Origin: Mugil cephalus
Taxonomy: Eukaryota > Chordata > Actinopteri > Mugiliformes > Mugilidae
DNA: 64,000 nucleotides
Reading direction: 5' to 3'
Assembly: GCF_022458985.1 (NCBI RefSeq)
Contig: NC_061774.1
Coordinates: 8,298,616 to 8,362,615, forward strand
Each line of letters starts with the position of its first letter. The first letter of the stretch is position 1. The position numbers were made by a program, and so were the translations under genes. Shown here piece after piece: positions 23,793 to 36,100 of this stretch. The notes beneath the pieces were generated by a model. That model did no database searches. It was not told the DNA's origin and saw only the letters and a program-made list of their open reading frames with translations.

Positions 23793-25188
23793 ATGCCTTC
23801 ACCAAGGACAGTAACTATTGTGGCCCTTTCTTTTGCTCTGGGTTTATTTTTCGTGTTTATGGGAACCATCAAGCTGACTCCGAGACTAAGCAAAGATGCA
23901 TACAGTGAAATGGTGAGTGTCGTTAAATCTTAGCCATCTGTGGGGGGTAAAGGCCATTGTTCTGCGTCGGCTACAGATGCGACAGGCTCGAATAATGACT
24001 GGAGACGATGACCTAAATAGTAAAATATACGGAAAATGAACGCTTCAGCTGACTTGCTCTTATAATCTGTCTTTGTGGTGCGTTATGTCCCCAGTGGAGG
24101 CTCATGTAAGGTTATATAAAACGGCTAGACTAGCTTTATAACGTGTAATTACAGTTAACACACAGGCTATGCTTGTATATTTTTTAACAAGCCCTAAAGT
24201 AATGCGGCATTATAAAGAGCTACATTCATCATTATGGATTATAGATAAATATAACAGTCGGAAATTCGTCTGCCATTAGCCAGTACACACTGACACAGGG
24301 ATGAATAATAAATGACTGACTGCTTCTTATTTGCGTGAAACACGCTCGAAAGGTCTCGATTAAAGATGCAAACTTATATGGAGGACAGTAATCAGATCTG
24401 AAGGTTTGGATAGCTTGTTTATTACAGCCGTTTACATGTGTGTGGTTTCATATAGAGAGCAACTTAGCAGCTGAAAAGCAATGGCGGCGCATTCGAGCAA
24501 TTTCTGTGATGCACCTCCAGGATGCTGATGTTGAGCTGTCCTGTGTAGAAGATGATAGAGGGCATGCCTTCACATTTTTATAATTCATAGTCTTCAATAT
24601 GAAGCTCAAGTTATATTTTCTTATCATAGTCATATACTCACTGTCATTCTCAGGCAGGGAACAATAAGAGGCAGCCACAAACCACACACTGTAAATGCAT
24701 TTGACCTTACATGATCCTGAAATGGTCTCACTATAAGACAGCCATTGTAGCTTGTGTGGCTCTGTTACACATTAGACACATTAGAGATGTTTAAAAAGGT
24801 CTCTGTTTTTTGTTTGTTTCAGAAAAGGGCCTACAAGAGTTATGCCAAGGCATTGCCAGGCCTGAAAAAGATTGGGATCAGCTCAGTCCTGCTTCGTAAG
24901 ATCATTGGCTCTCTAGAGGTGGGTTGCGGCATGGTGCTTACCCTGGTGCCAGGCAGGCCGAAGGATGTGGCCAACTTCTTGCTGCTGCTTGTCATGCTGG
25001 CGGTCCTGTTCTTCCACCAGCTAGTAGGAGACCCTCTGAAACGCTATGCCCACGCTCTGGTCTTTGGTATTCTGCTCACCTGCCGATTGCTCATTGCCCG
25101 GCAGAGTGATGACCGGCCGGAGAGAGAGGACAGCAGGGAGGAACAGCACATCAACGATCAGGAAAAGAACAAGGTCAAGCAGTCTTAA
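23793..25188 (+). CDS. tmem35a: TMEM35A (NACHO), nicotinic receptor chaperone
   Basis: ER membrane chaperone needed for assembly of neuronal nicotinic acetylcholine receptors. Two exons, 23793-23912 (40 codons) and 24823-25188 (stop TAA at 25186-25188), give 161 aa; recalled human TMEM35A is 167 aa with the same two-exon split after SEM. Conserved blocks: [17 protein letters not shown] at 24-40, RAYKSY at 42-47, [12 protein letters not shown] at 81-92, [20 protein letters not shown] at 103-122. Four hydrophobic segments at about 5-25, 63-82, 88-106 and 112-132 fit the family. The tail is charged and differs from mammals. The start has a good context (AACAATG). Identity is near certain. Confidence 0.97.
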
Positions 25189-26254
25189 GATCTTCCACTT
25201 TGGTCCAAGCCACGGCGAAGGGAACCGGGTGCGCCTCAAGGGATTGTAGTAATTCAGATTTCTAAGGAAACAGTCACTCCTAGTAATAACACACTTAACA
25301 CACACACACACACACATCCTCTGTCCCATCCAGCTGGCTGACTGATTACTCCTACCTACTCTTCTGCACCCTTACTGTGAAATGGAGAACTCCTACCCCA
25401 TCCATCCTCTACATAACTGTGGACAATCATACCTTGGAAACTCTGATGAGCTTAGCTCATCGCCACACTAGTCTGGTCCCTATTTATTTCAGTCCTACTC
25501 TGTGTTAAATGTGTTTGTGTTTTTAACTCAAGTATGAATTTCGTTTATGTTGTAAGTTGATTTGAGAATGCTGTTTTTCATGAAAGAATCTTTGTAGCTT
25601 GATTTTCTAATTTGTTTTTATACTGTAGCTAGGAGAGACTGATAATTAACAAATCCCAAGCATGTTTAATTTGGTCAAGAGCATAGGACATTAACGAAAA
25701 ACCAGACAAAGAATTTTGTACAAATTATACATCAATGAGTATTACATATCCATGTCTTACTTTGGCTCAGTGTTACCCGAAAGCTGCTTTACAAAGCTGG
25801 AACATGGAGATCCCCATATGTTTTTTCATTTCAGTAGGTTATTGCCATAGCTGACTTTTTCTACAGTCTATGGTCTTCACGTGAGTATGCATGATATTGT
25901 TTATCCCACAGTAAGATAATCTTAATATCCTCTGTTTATTCAGATCTGTTATCTCAAGTTTAGATGGAAAAGACAGCACAGCAGTGACTGCCCAAGGTAT
26001 CTGCTGCTAGCTTGTACAGCAGAACATGACCGTATCAAAAAAAAAACAAAAAAACATAAATGTTTTTGCCTGTTCAGAATTGAATTTTACCATTTGTAAT
26101 TCACATTTTAAGTCTTAACCTTAGGTTCGTCTCATGGGTTTTCGTTTTTATTTGTGTTTTCTTTTAAAGATGTGAAAAGCATTCCTATTTCAGTTGACCA
26201 TGGAGTCAATTTTGAGATTCACAATATTTCTGTAAAAGATATCCTTAAAATAAA
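25189..26254 (+). other. tmem35a 3' UTR ending at AATAAA (26249-26254)
   Basis: No further exon follows the stop. A clear AATAAA at 26249-26254 would give a 3' UTR of about 1.1 kb. A short CA repeat lies at about 25299-25315. Confidence 0.5.
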
Positions 26255-26925
26255 GAACTGGAGGAGAGACTGGCTTAATATTGTTTGTTTTATTAGCACG
26301 CTTGTATTTAAAGACTAAATACAGCCTGGCATATGATAAATCTGTAACACTGGATGCTTTTGTGTAGCAGTAATTTTATACATTTTCAGTCAATTACAGT
26401 AAATGTAATTCTTTTCTTTCCATGTCCATGTGTAGTAAGGGATTTTCTGTTGAGGATTTTATTGTATTACAAGTCCCACCATTAATACTGTCCAACAAGA
26501 GGGCCCATAGTGAACTGAAGCGACAAATGGCATGTTTCAAACACAAGAGTCTTTTTCTCAAGTCTTTTAACACTGAGAATGAAGCCATTTATGTTCATTC
26601 CCCTAAGCATGAAAACTGGACAGGATGTCAGTTACAGCCGGGAGGGAGTTAGGGGCAGAGGGCAGCGTAGGTCTGTTAAATGTATTATGTATTGAACCCC
26701 CTAAAAGACACCAGGTCAGTTCAGTAACAGTGTCAGGCATTTTCTGAAACTAAAGTTACTGATATTTAAAACCACACCCGTATTTGACCAGTCTCCTCGC
26801 TTATCAGAGTCATAATATTTTATTTTTAGAAAGTACTGACCAATTTTAAACTCATTTGGCAAGTTTCCACACAGAATCATAAAGTTAGACGACTATTGTA
26901 GTCCCTTGTCCGACTCGGGCTTCCA
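26255..26925. other. tmem35a-cenpi intergenic spacer
   Basis: About 670 bp, AT-rich, with no supported gene or recognised repeat. Confidence 0.5.
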
Positions 26926-26930
26926 AAAGG

Positions 26931-27076
26931 ACTACAACTCCCGTGACGCAACAAAGCGGATAGGCCATACTGCGCAGGCGCAGGACAAACGGTCGCGCGG
27001 AAGGTTTGAGTTTTGTTTTTTGAATGGCTGAAGACGGAAAGGACCATACTGTTTTTTAAAGTTTAGCAATGTTGAA
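26931..27076 (+). promoter_or_regulatory. cenpi core promoter with ZNF143-like and NRF1-like sites
   Basis: ACTACAACTCCCGTGACGC at 26931-26949 resembles the ZNF143/SBS motif. TGCGCAGGCGCA at 26971-26982 differs by one base from the NRF1 palindrome. No TATA box is present. This TATA-less layout is typical of housekeeping and cell-cycle genes. Transcription start is inferred between about 26985 and 27065. Confidence 0.5.
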
Positions 27077-27122
27077 ATGGCAGCAACACAAAACCTTTCG
27101 GATTCGGACCAGTCGTCCCTAA
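27069..27122 (+). CDS. overlapping upstream ORF of cenpi (17 codons)
   Basis: An ATG 8 nt before the cenpi ATG opens a 17-codon frame that ends at TAA inside cenpi exon 1. Its start context (GCAATGT) is weaker than that of the main ATG (GAAATGG), so leaky scanning to the main start is expected. Confidence 0.3.
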   Translation: MLKWQQHKTFRIRTSRP

Positions 27123-30100
27123 GCGACCGTTCGGCTCCAGGCCGGAGCTGGAACAGAAGTTTGAGAGTCGCGGAAAACAAGAGGAAGAAGAACGAGGCGG
27201 AGGACCCATTTGTTCTGGCCCTGAAGTATTTCTCTGACGGTAAGACCCGGAGATCAACTCGATCCGGTCGACAGCAGATGGTATCGTTACAGCTACCAAT
27301 TATAGCGTTATTAACAGTCTGGTATGGTAACACAAAGATAAACAGCTGGCGACGATCAGACAAGCCTAAGATAAAAAGTTATTTAGTCAGTCTGTGTCTC
27401 ATCATGTGTTAGTAAACGTTCGGGACACTGTGGCAACAAAACATCGGTTAGATTATTCCCCGACGAAATCTTTTTCAAATATGTTTATGCTGCATCCAGT
27501 CTATCTATAGGATAGTCCAAATATATGTGTAGACATATTTGGTGTAACAATATTTCGTCTATTTTATTATTGAAGCTGCATCAGTCAAGCACCAAAACAA
27601 AGATGGCCGCCTGCTGGCTCCATACCCAGCCCACCCAAGTCCTTAGACCCTTAATTTATATCTTACTTCTGTTGTTATGTGTTGTGTGTTTTCATGGAAA
27701 AATTTAGCTGAAATATCTTTCACCTTTCCAGCCCAAGAAAATATGTAACTCCTCTAACTTACAAAGAAATGGATGGAGTTTTAGGGGATTTCCATCTAAG
27801 TCGAATCCAAGGCTGCCCAGTGCAGACTACAGGACAGTGAACTGTAAAATAACTGGAATGTTATTTGTGAAACTGGAAGGAGTGATTGGAGATGGTGTGA
27901 AGATGGGTCGCGTGTTTGGATGTCTGGCCAACACCACAGCATTTCAGTAAATTTGTGCAAAGTGATTGTAGAGCGAAAGGTTTGGTACTCTCCCTCTAAA
28001 CACGCTTTTCCCGAATTTTACGAGAGACTTAACCATCCCATAAAGAGGTAGTGATTATCTGGTCCACGGAGTGGATTAAATGCTTGGACATAAAAAAAAA
28101 CGTGAACTCTTAGTTGCAGTAATTCTGCCATTCATGATCGAAGCAAGTTCCACCTTTTAAAAGACTCGGAGAAACTTAACCGAGTAGAAAGAAAGAAAGG
28201 TGGGCTGTACACTGATCCATAGACACTAACGATAAACACTGAACAATGAAGGTAATAGGGGCAGAGAATTTAAATGTGGGAACCCATCAGCTATCATTTG
28301 ATTACTAGGCCTCGGGAGACAACAGCCGATGTTTCCAGGCTTCCTGCATCAGTACAAATCTCCACATGAATTAAGACTTAACTGGTCTCTCATCTGGGTT
28401 GACTCTTTAGTCTGTGTGGTTATTGTTGGTGATTTGACATTCGCGATGACACTGGCCCGGTCCCCACGGCTGTAGCTCTAAAGAACTGAGGTATTTTTTT
28501 GAATACCTGAGTGGTTTTCTTCACTAAGTGTCTGACCACTTTTATTCCTTCCACATTTTGTGCCTCAGCCTTGAAAATAATTTCTGGATGAGTGGCCACG
28601 AGTCTTTGCTATAGTAACTGTGCTAGTGGGAACTGATTGTGTAGTTCTTTTATCTGTACACTGATAACCTTTGGTTGGTCGGTCACATTTGAGTAGATCA
28701 GTCATGTTAAATGTATTGATTGTTTTGGCAATAATTACATTAGTGTTTCTTTTTTTTATATTCACATAACAAATGACAGAATACGCCATTAAAAACTGTT
28801 GGATGTACCCAGTAAACAAAAGCTGTACATTTTAGATCTCCAACGTATGTCATGCTGATAAGTAAATCCATAAAATAAAAAGGGTAAAGTATTTGGAGTT
28901 TGTTATGGAAAACAGATTTACTGTGAACATCCAGCTACTTTCATTTTGTCCAACATCAACTGTAACAGTATTTCACCAAGAACAGGTACATCCTCTCATG
29001 TGTCTCCTCTCCCTCGTGTAGTTGAAGCAGGAACTCCTGTGACCGGCAACGATGAGTTGGAGAGGAACCTGGAGCTGGTGGAGAAGGTGGCCTTCAGTAG
29101 GGGACTTTCCCCAGAGGCCATTTCTGTCATGCTGGAGTTTGCCATGAGCCTCCGTATGGGTAAGAGACGGCCACTTAGCAGCAGATGTGGACCGGATGTA
29201 ATTGCAGGTTTCATAGCAGATGATAGAAATTTATTTGTCTTGGTGCTTTTTTGTACAGATGTAGAGGGACAGAATTTTTCCGATCATACATCAAGCAAAT
29301 GTGCTCCTTGGTCAGGTAGCCAGCTCACCAAATGACAAACATACAATTCACCCGCCCTGTTGTCTTTGTACTAAAATCATAGAATAAATAGGAAAGGAAA
29401 GAAATAGTTGCTCAATAAAATAATAATATTGCACATGTAGTAATGTTTTGTCAGAGCCCACGTAACTCTTTAACTCTTAAAACATTTCCAACTGTATGTA
29501 AACGTGTACAAAGTATAAATCGTGGACATCTATCTAGGACATTTAATATTTACAGAGCTTGTTTTAACATTTGTTTCGTCTCAGTGACGTTGTCTCTGTA
29601 AATTTTCCTGCTCAGGAAATGCTCCATGTGTCCGGGTGCTGAAGTGTCTGATTCCTGCCACTGTGGTGCCACAGGAAGCTGTTGTCCGAGCAGTGGGTTG
29701 GCTGGGTGTTGGGAAAATACCTATCACCACTCAGGTGTGTGCAAATACAGCGATTTACAGCTATAAACACTAAAACATCAAGCTACACAATATTTAGTTT
29801 TTACTTCATGTTTTCGGGCTGTAGATATTTATTTGATTCACCTGAACCCTTTCACTCAATTTTCTGTTCCTGAGTAATTTGAACTGGAAGAGATGTAGCA
29901 TGCAATGACTGATGATAACTGAGTTTCATTTTTTTAGCCATCCTTCAAGACTACGTTTGACCTTTGTATTAAATAAACCTTTTGATATAAGATTACAAAA
30001 ATGACAATGGAGACAATATTTGAGACGAGCCTGTCACTTTTGATTCTATCGAGTCATTGATAAGATTTGACCATTTTGTCATTTTCAGGTTCTTTTTATA

Positions 30101-33100
30101 AAGTGGGTGTTGACTGTGTTCGACATGGTGGACGCAAAAGATCAGCTCAGAGCTATTTATGGCTTCATCTTCAGCTTTGTCACAGAGGAAAATCTGGTAC
30201 GTATGCGTCTGACCTTTGTTTCAGGCCAAAATTAAATATTATTTATTTAAATGTCTCTGGCATGCACTGGGCTTATATGACATTTAAATAATATTTTAAT
30301 ATCTTTTCCAGCCAGTTAAATTCTTCATTGAATCACACTACATGTGCCTTTAAAATCATAAAAAAAAAGCAATGCTTTGTAAACACTAAAAAAGGTGCAG
30401 TTGTTCCATCTATTTGACCTTTTCTTGCCTTTAAAATGAATTTGTGAACACGTGGCTGTGACACAGAAAGGTATGTGCACAAAAATGCGGTGTTAAAATG
30501 TTAACATCTGCTGTAAGTCGCGAGAACACCTCTCTGTTGTTGCTCCCTTGTTGTCTGCTGCTGCAACAAAATGAGGTGTGAAAGGATGAATTAAATTTTG
30601 TCACTTTTTTTTTTCCAGTGCCCCTTCATCTGCCACCTGTTGTACCTTTTGACCAGAAAAGAAAGCGGTGAGACAGTTGTTTTAACACCTGAAATGTGAT
30701 CCACGTAGTACGAATTATTCATGTTTAAGCCAGCATTTCCTCCTCTTGGTGTTCTCATCGCTTCTGAGTGCCATTCATTGACTTGTTTTTATTTTTCACC
30801 GTAGTGCGAGTCTTCAGAGTCAGGAAGCTGCTGGAGCTACAGTCTAAACTGGTAAATATCCTGCTGATTAAGTTATCTGAGGCCATTTATCAGATAAACT
30901 GCATGACTTACTCACTCAGTATGAAAATCTATTCCGCGCTGCACATTTTCCCATAAATGGCTGCCCCTCCATGTCACAAGCTGTTATTGCATTATCTGAG
31001 AACATCAATCAAAAATGGAGATATTGAGTGTGTTGAGACGTGTCTCATTGAGTGTGCCGATGCTCGTTATTGTTTCTGCAGGGACGCCAGCCTTTCCTCC
31101 TGCACCTCCTCTCTCTCTACAAAGTGTTTTGCCCTGAGCTAGTGACGCTCTCCATCCCATCACAAATGAAGGTTTGTGCATGATTTATGAGTTAATAGTG
31201 TTAAAACACCAAGTGAACTAAATGTTTTCTGTGTGTTTTTTTTTTTTATTTTTTATTACAGAGTGGGTTTAAGAACCACATGTCCCCCTGGAAGTCAGCG
31301 CTGATAGCCGTCCAGAAGAGGAACGGTTCACAGGTTGCTTCCAACATGGGTCTGGTCTTTACGAATAAGGATAAGAGCAACTCTAAGAAAAGGGTACGGA
31401 AAAGTTATCAGATGTGTTTGTAATCACTCCTGCTACACTTGCTGCAGCTTGTCACCCCATTTATCTGTGTTAAGATTTCTCTGTTCACGCAGTGGTTAAC
31501 TACTGTGTAAGAACAAGAAGTAACATGGTCAGATGATGATGGTGGTGGTGGTTCAACTGATGGTTTGTTTCTAAGGTCCCTGGACAGAGATCAGAATCAG
31601 AATCAGAATCAGAAAAAACTTTATTTATCCCTGAAGGCCAATTAGGAGGGCGAAGAGCGGTACATAAAATAAGAACAAGAGAATAAGATAACAAAAGAAT
31701 AAAAAGTGCAAAAGTGGGCAAAAAAACAAGAAAAAAACAAAAAACAAACAAACAGCATATTATGTACAATGGCAGGCCTGCTGCCAGTAACAGAAGAGAG
31801 ATGGATTGTGGACAGGGATTATCCCATCATGACAGTTATTGAAATAAATAAACTAAATCAAGTAGAAGAAGAATGTTCCTAGTAATTTAAATGTGATGTT
31901 ATTGTAACACGTGTTCCTGCTTGCTTCAGTTAACATGTATTAATTCAACTCCCTATCTCTGCTCCCTAAAATGGCCTTATCTGTAACGTTTCAGGTGTGT
32001 CATTCGGTTTTTATTTTGTCATTTGTAACTTAAATTTCACAGCTACACTCGCATCCTTAGAAATAATAGAAACAGCTATTTTGGACTCTATAAAGTCTGC
32101 AAATGGCCTTTTCTATGTGACAACATATGCAACGAACAAAACTGTGTTTTAATTATTGCCTCATTCAGAAAGCAAATATTATTTTTTTAAAAAGACAAAC
32201 GATTAATTGATTATCAAGTTAATTTCCAGTTTATTTTTTTCTTGGTAGACCAGATACTGTATAAACCCTTTTATGTTAACTGGAGGCTAAACCCACAGAG
32301 CATACTCCTCATTCCCAGTAGAAAGTTAGCAAACATTAGAAATAATACACTGCGCTGATACGTCAATAGAGCTCCATCACAGTTTCCATTACTGTCTAAC
32401 TTGAACCACTAACTCCACTTTTAATGGTTGTAAATTCAGGGTTCATGGGTTATAGACTGCCGCACAAACAAAAAAAGTTTGTTTACCCTTATTTTATCTT
32501 TTCCATGTGTCCTTATTCAGAAACATTGCCACCTGGAATTGCCGCCATTGAGGTCTGTGGTGAACAAAGAGGCTCAGACCAACTCCAGCAGAAAGGTGGT
32601 CCCCCTGGTGCAGCTCCGCACCTTTGCTCAGCTGCTGGAAAATATGCATTGCATAGAGGTAACTTCACCTGGATGGATCACCTGCATCTGTTGCTGCTGA
32701 CACCTTTTCTGTCTCCACCTTTTCTACCTCAGCCTGCACAGTCGGCTCTTGGTTTTGCTTTAGGCAGCAAAATGTATTCACCATTGGCGTACGTGACACT
32801 GAAGGACCACGGAATGATTACAACCCCTAAGTATTAATTGTCAAGATTTATTTAATCAAAATAACAATTGAAAACAGGAAGAAGAGAAGAATTCCAAAAT
32901 TGCTAACCCTTTTTTATTTTTTAAGAAGCAGCCAATCACCTGAAACACATACAAGAGTAGGGGAAGGATCTAAAGCACATAATACAGTGTAACAACATAA
33001 TGTCAGTCTACTTAAACTGTGATACCGTCTCACAACCACAGGGTGGTGCTGTGTCACTGTTCTAACTTCGTTGTGCTGGGCCATTAACAACTTAGTCATA

Positions 33101-36100
33101 AAGAAATCACAGCAGAGGTCTCCTCTGGCTGTAATCCGTTTATTAGATAAGAGCATTAAACTGGCTTCATGAGCAGACTGCTTGCTTTTTAAATAGGTGT
33201 TTTTTTTTCCTTTACAGATATCATGAGTATTTTATCTGTCCTTTAAGAGTAATAAAGGGAAAAGCCCTGAGATGAGACGTATCCAAGAAATGCACTGAGC
33301 AAAGTTACAAAGCAAATGGCCGTTTAAACGGGCCCGTCCATAAACGTCTATTTACCCTGCGGATTCATTGAGCTGATAAACTAATACATGTCATTTTAAA
33401 TGGGCGGCAGAATTTAATGCACCGCGCTGCATAAATTCACCTCTTTCATTGCCCACAAAGCCATTGTGAACAGTCTTGGATGGTGATGGCACCGAATGTG
33501 TTTATAGCCAAGAACACTTCGGTTCGTCGTGTCTTAGGAGCGACAGATGAGCGCAGTCAATTACAAGCATAAAACTATTGAGAACAGACATTGACGTAGG
33601 GTCATTGATTGTTCCATTCACAGCCTGCGCTCTTGTTGACAAAAGCAGAAAGGTGCTTTCTCGGTGTATTGATACAGTTGCTCCATAATTATTGAAGAGC
33701 TGAGTCGTGTCCATTTAGAGTCTGTTTTATTCTCTCTCTAATTTATTTATTGTACCGATGCAGCTGTTGGTGTACAATAAGGCACAGTATAAATGTCCCA
33801 GTGCTGTCGTTATGGCGACTGACAATGGCGCTGACTAACCGGGTCAGAACTGGATCAATCAGGGGCTCAGTCAGTGGCAAGGACGCGAGCGTTTGTTGGT
33901 TCGTTGTCTTTAACAAATAATCAGGATTGATCTGGAAGTAATTGGAGCCGGTCCGCGTCTCAGCGTGTCTCATCCGTGTGTGTATATTTGGTTATTTTAG
34001 CCTTTCAATCACGCTCGTCTTGTATTTCCTGTTATATTTTACCTCCGCCAGCTGCCTGCTCAGATGGGCTCACTGCTGGGTTCCAGTCTGGCCCTGCATT
34101 ACCTGGACTGTGTACAAGATGAGTCTGCCCTCCTACGCCTCAATTTCTGGCTGGGCTACGCTCTCCACGAAGGTAAGTCGGGGGTGGCAGTGGGACGACT
34201 ACAAAACCGCCGTGACATCTTTTATCCGGAAGCTACTTCCAAAGCAAAGCTGACCTTGATCTGAACCCCACGTATTACTTAGTTGGCATATCAAGGGGAT
34301 TATTTCAGAGAACGCTTTAAAGAGGACTGGGAGAATTTCACTGTGAGAAAAGGAACTGTATCTTAAACACTTATTTCTTAATATTCCCCCAACTCTTTCC
34401 CTCACTAAATACCCACTTATCGCTGTTTTTGTTAAGAGCTTTTGTTCTGTGCCGACGGAGGAGCCGGCCAGGACACAGAGGAAACCCTCCAGTTTCTGAA
34501 TAGGTTGCTGTCGTCGCAGCACTTTCTCCAGGTGAGCTTCACGTGTCAGACGCCTCCGTAGCTCACACCCTATTTCCCGTGTTCATTAACCCGCTCAGCT
34601 GACACCCGCTGTGCGCTAATGGTTTGACTGCGTGAATGATCGATCGCTAATTTGCCACGTTTGCTCCACCAGGAGGGGTTTTCCAGCTCCGAGGCCTTCC
34701 TCTACAAATTCCTCAGTGTGTGGGATGGTGCCCTGCTCTGTCCACAGGTCCTGGGCCTGCTGAGCAACATCCCCGTCGTCCCGAGTTCCCGTGAGTTTTC
34801 ACTTTCGCAGAACGCCGTGACTTATCTCGTCAGCCTTACCTCCTTGACCTTGCGTTTGTCGTATTAGCCGCGGCGTGTCGAATGTATTGCAGCTGTGACC
34901 TTTCCGTCTCCTCTTGTTCAGAAATCGGGAGACTTCTGTTTGAGCCTCTTATGCAGCTCTTCCTGACGTCCTCGCTGTTCTTCAAGGTATGATTTTCTCT
35001 CCGACCATCAAACGTCTTCTTGCTGCTGGTCTGGAATCACAAAGCCCTCTGCCCTAAAGTTACACAAAATGCATTTTCTTTGTATTCAGGATGCTCTCAG
35101 TACAGATCTTTTGATCAGTCCAGTCTTTAATGAGTGTTTGCTTTTCCTCCTACGTGTGCAGTGCGGACTGCTGGAGTGTCTCAACACTATGCTGTTGAAG
35201 TGGCTGACCTGGCACTCGGTCTACGCTCTGGAGGACGACCTGGACATCAGCCTCAACAGCCACACCTCCATGTGAGTCCCTCATCCACTCCCCGCTCCTC
35301 GTTGACACCAGGAGGTCTTAAACAAGACCTGACACATTGTGTATTTACTCAAGAGCATAAAAGTTAGACTTTTCACACCTAATCAGTTACAGATACAAGT
35401 AGGCGCTGAGGTTTCTGCTTCACTCTTCTGTGGTTATCATCGAGCTTCTTGCTTATTCATAGTCCCATAAAACCTTTAAGCTCGAATTTAAATTAGAGTT
35501 AGTGACAGTTGTGACAGATGTTTAAATACCTGAACTCCTCACATGTCTCATCCCACATTAAATGACCCACTAAGTGGAAAGATAGATTTTTATTCAGTGT
35601 CATTTCCAAGCTCACCTCTGGTATTTAGCCAGACCACAACCCAGTGAAGAACTTATCGATTATAGATCGTATTTCTGTGTAATTTCTCAGCATCACTCCA
35701 GGCACAGCGTTTCTTATTCATAGTGTTGTCTTCTCAGCCTGTTTGGGTGATGTTTTCCTTTGCCCAATCTGAGACTAGGAGTTTCTGTCTCCTTTGACTT
35801 CGTAGAAACATGACGCTGTCGGGCTTCAAGGACTCTGTGATGGAGCTGGTTCACTTCGTGGGTCGACTGGCCACTGTTGGCCTCCAGCTCGAGGGCTACC
35901 ACTCTCTCCTACTCAACTTCACCCTGGGCTTCTACGAGACGGTAAATGAACTACGAATGTGTTTCTGATTAATTTGAACGATGCTTGTGTAGAGTTTGAA
36001 TGTACGAGGCTGTTTTCACGTGCACTGATTAAGGGGAAAGTTTAACTTACATTACAGCTTGAATTATCTCCAGATTGGATGTCGTTTATAGTCTAAGATC

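Noticed and set aside
24754..24822. Upstream extension of the tmem35a exon 2 reading frame
   Set aside because: It is intron ending in a TTTGTTTCAG acceptor; the true N-terminus is in the exon at 23793-23912.
27720..28200. Possible pseudogene in cenpi intron 1
   Set aside because: Short readable stretches but repeated stops in all frames and no convincing family match.
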